Assembly: GCF_006439055.1 (NCBI RefSeq)
Contig: NZ_RCZC01000008.1
Location: forward strand, 63,494 to 127,493
Length of the DNA stretch: 64,000 nucleotides
Direction of reading: 5' to 3'
Source of the DNA: Sphingomonas glacialis
Lineage (GTDB): Bacteria; Pseudomonadota; Alphaproteobacteria; Sphingomonadales; Sphingomonadaceae
A model generated the notes under the pieces. That model saw only the letters and a list, made by a program, of their open reading frames with translations. It was not told the DNA's origin and did not search any database. Both the position numbers and the translations under genes were made by a program. This document shows, piece after piece, positions 62,096-64,000 of the stretch. Positions within the stretch are counted from its first letter, which is position 1. Each line of letters opens with the position of its first letter.

Positions 62096-63061
62096 ATGAC
62101 CACCCATCACACGCGCATGTTGATCCTCGGCTCGGGGCCCGCCGGCCTCTCCGCCGCCATTTACGGCGCGCGCGCCGGGATGAAGCCGATCCTCGTCCAG
62201 GGCATCCAGCCCGGCGGGCAGCTGATGACGACGACCGATGTCGAGAATTATCCCGGCTTCGCCGACGTCATCCAGGGGCCGTGGCTGATGGAGCAGATGC
62301 AGAAGCAGGCCGAGCATGTCGGCACGACGCTGATGTACGACACGATCGTCGCGGTCGACCTGTCGCAGCGCCCGTTCCGGCTGACCGGCGACAGCGGCGA
62401 CGTCTATGAAGGCGAGGTGCTGATCATCGCGACGGGCGCGCAGGCCAAATGGCTCGGGCTCGACAGCGAGGAAGCGTTGAAGGGCAAGGGCGTCAGCGCC
62501 TGCGCGACGTGCGACGGTTTCTTCTATCGCGGCAAGAAGGTCGCGGTGATCGGCGGCGGCAACACCGCGGTCGAGGAAGCGCTCTACCTCACCAACCATT
62601 CGCCCGACGTGACGCTGATCCACCGCCGCGGCACGCTGCGGGCCGAGCGGATCCTCCAGGAGCGGCTGTTCGCGCACAAGGGCGTGACCGTCCTGTGGAA
62701 CAAGGAAGTCGACCAGTTCGTCGATGGTGGCGGGAATGCCGGGCTCGTGGCGATCGACCTGATCGATACCGTCACGGGCGAAAAGTCGCGGCTCGACACC
62801 GAGGGCGGCTTCGTCGCGATCGGGCATCATCCCGCGACCGAGCTGTTCCGCGGGCATTTGAAGCTCGACGAGGATCATTACCTTTGGGTCGAGACGGGCT
62901 CGACGCGGACCAGCGTGCCGGGCGTCTTCGCGTGCGGCGACGTGATGGACAAGATCTACCGCCAGGCGGTGACCGCGGCTGGGACGGGCTGCATGGCGGC
63001 GCTCGATGCCGAGAAGTTCCTGGCCGAGGCCGAGTTCGAACTGGCCGAGGCGGCGGAATAA
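62096..63061 (+). CDS. trxB: thioredoxin-disulfide reductase
   Basis: 321 residues. MLILGSGPAGLSAAIYGARA binds FAD, SACATCDGFFYRGKKVAVIG carries the redox CATC pair and the NADPH fold, and GVFACGDVMDKIYRQAVTAA binds the flavin ribityl chain. It reduces thioredoxin with NADPH in the cytosol. Single gene with an ATG that matches the family start. Confidence 0.96.
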   Translation: MTTHHTRMLILGSGPAGLSAAIYGARAGMKPILVQGIQPGGQLMTTTDVENYPGFADVIQGPWLMEQMQKQAEHVGTTLMYDTIVAVDLSQRPFRLTGDSGDVYEGEVLIIATGAQAKWLGLDSEEALKGKGVSACATCDGFFYRGKKVAVIGGGNTAVEEALYLTNHSPDVTLIHRRGTLRAERILQERLFAHKGVTVLWNKEVDQFVDGGGNAGLVAIDLIDTVTGEKSRLDTEGGFVAIGHHPATELFRGHLKLDEDHYLWVETGSTRTSVPGVFACGDVMDKIYRQAVTAAGTGCMAALDAEKFLAEAEFELAEAAE

Positions 63062-63075
63062 GGTTCGTCCATTTT

Positions 63076-63149
63076 CGTCACCCCGGCCTCAGGATCTGAA
63101 CGGGCAACATGCGCGGCCCGGTGGAACCTGGGACAAGCCCGGGGTGACG
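63076..63149. repeat. palindromic repeat family B, copy 3
   Basis: Left arm cgtcaccccggcctcaggat, right arm cctgggacaagcccggggtg plus acg. Arms are partial inverses. It lies 14 bp after the trxB stop and 22 bp before the convergent exosortase-associated hydrolase, where it could serve as a bidirectional transcription barrier. Confidence 0.78.
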
Positions 63150-63170
63150 ATGTCGGGGGGCGACCCGAAT

Positions 63171-63938
63171 CTAGGCGCGCATCACTGCCGTGGCGATCTG
63201 CTCCTCCAGCCATGCTGCGTCGCTCTGATGCGCGAAACTGTGGCTGTCGGTGTCGCACATCGCGACCGGGCCATCCCAGCCTTCGCGAAACGCGATCGCG
63301 GTATTGTCGCGCGCCGCCAGCAGGATCGTCGTGTCGAGCCGGCTTGCCGACAAGGCCGCCGATAGCCGGTGCGCGAGGCTGTCGGGCTCCTCTGCCTGCG
63401 GCTGAGCAACCTTCGCCAACCCGCTGGCGAGCTTGCGTAAATCGACGCCGCCACGTGCCAGTCGCAGCCATTCGCGGGGTTCTTTCAGTTTCGCCGCATA
63501 GCGCGCGCGGATCGCGGCGGCGGGGGGCAGGTCGTCCTGCTGCTCGATCACCCAGGGGTTGGCGAGGATCAGCCGGTCGATCCCCGCGGTGGCGCCGAAC
63601 AGCGCGAGTGCGGTCGCAGCGTCGCAATTGCCGAACGCGACGAGCCGCTCGATCCCCGCCTCGGCGCTGAAGGTCGCCGCCGCGCAGCCGATATCGGGGC
63701 CCGACGACAGGAAACCGCCGTTCGTGCCCGTCGAATCGCCGATCCCGCGCCGGTCGAAGCGCAGCACCGGGATCCCGCGCGCGGCGAGCGACTGCGCGAG
63801 CAACGCCATGCCGCGATGCGCACCGATGCGGATCTCATTGCCGCCCGAGACGATCAGCAGGCCAGTTTTGCCCGATGCCGCATCGAGCGTCCCGTACAGC
63901 GTATCGCCGGCGCAGGCGAAGCGGATCACCCTTCGCAT
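63171..63938 (-). CDS. hydrolase 1, exosortase A system-associated
   Basis: 255 residues with an alpha/beta-hydrolase fold. IVSGGNEIRIGAHRGMALLA, QSLAARGIPVLRFDRRGIGD and STGTNGGFLSSG match the exosortase-A-linked hydrolase 1 family. The usual nucleophile elbow is replaced by AFGNCDAATALAL, where Cys stands at the expected Ser position. Genes of this family occur in the locus for the PEP-CTERM/exosortase A surface polysaccharide system, which would continue beyond the right edge. It overlaps the previous coding sequence on the strand by 13 bp. Confidence 0.88.
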   Translation of the reverse strand: MRRVIRFACAGDTLYGTLDAASGKTGLLIVSGGNEIRIGAHRGMALLAQSLAARGIPVLRFDRRGIGDSTGTNGGFLSSGPDIGCAAATFSAEAGIERLVAFGNCDAATALALFGATAGIDRLILANPWVIEQQDDLPPAAAIRARYAAKLKEPREWLRLARGGVDLRKLASGLAKVAQPQAEEPDSLAHRLSAALSASRLDTTILLAARDNTAIAFREGWDGPVAMCDTDSHSFAHQSDAAWLEEQIATAVMRA

Positions 63939-64000
63939 CGCGCGATCCAGTCGGCGATGTCGTCCGCCAGCAGCGCGGCGAGCGCGGGGTCGGTGTCGGG
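63926..64000 (-). CDS. 3' end of a gene, possibly exosortase A-associated hydrolase 2
   Basis: The last 24 codons and the stop are visible; the final residues are LLADDIADWIARCEG. The frame is open to the window edge. It overlaps hydrolase 1 by 13 bp, so the two are cotranscribed. In known exosortase A loci the neighbour is often hydrolase 2 or an acyl carrier protein; this short tail cannot decide. Confidence 0.45.
   Translation of the reverse strand, partial: PDTDPALAALLADDIADWIARCEG

Overview
The window reads as chromosomal DNA of a high-GC alphaproteobacterium, most likely a sphingomonad (Sphingomonas or a close relative). The support is the gene content: a SciP/DUF1153 cell-cycle regulator, an exosortase-A-associated hydrolase at the right edge, an Mla-type operon headed by a STAS-fused permease, and dense GC-rich palindromic repeats between genes. 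This placement rests on family recognition, not on a search. There are no rRNA genes, no CRISPR array and no recognisable insertion sequence. Two tRNAs are present (Pro-TGG and Met-CAT).

Layout. 1-4448: Mla-type lipid transport operon (minus strand) diverging from a HAD phosphatase. 4461-11378: DUF445 protein, a two-gene RND efflux operon and a SIMPL-domain protein. 11434-13654: GlsB/YeaQ membrane protein, SciP and MnmA, the last with a promoter that suggests a leaderless mRNA. 13766-17984: an ArsR-like regulator diverging from a NIPSNAP-ABM pair, then PhzF, a CDF transporter and PdxH. 18093-21629: Ku and LigD (non-homologous end joining), with a palindromic repeat inside the ligD reading frame. 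21712-25219: a circularly permuted ATP-grasp/alpha-E fusion followed by a transglutaminase. 25296-29577: DnaJ-like, YihY, FabI, a DUF559 putative nuclease flanked by inverted repeats, and AroC. 29957-32777: a secreted Ser/Thr/Pro-rich protein, PurA, two small genes and tRNA-Pro. 33079-37634: DUF1800/DUF1501 export pair, a BLUF photoreceptor and DUF475. 37647-44470: a complete RND-adaptor-outer membrane factor operon with a divergent LysR regulator. 44475-49174: TonB-dependent receptor, secreted serine protease and GT87 mannosyltransferase-like protein. 49356-53812: alanine dehydrogenase with a divergent Lrp regulator, Kup, a 2H phosphoesterase and tRNA-Met. 54003-60489: aldo/keto reductase, then a two-partner secretion operon (TpsB, TpsA with 44 VVTTP repeats, L,D-transpeptidase) behind an AT-rich regulatory block. 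60990-64000: an HTH plus alpha-CTD-like protein, VOC, TrxB and the edge of an exosortase-A locus.

The most striking pattern is the palindromic repeats and their relation to genes. One inverted pair brackets a DUF559 nuclease gene between fabI and aroC as a compact unit. Repeat edges appear to supply Shine-Dalgarno sequences for ligD, the transglutaminase, DUF559 and aroC. Another element sits in frame inside ligD as an interdomain linker. The second highlight is the TpsB-TpsA-L,D-transpeptidase operon with its 660-bp perfectly periodic stalk repeat.
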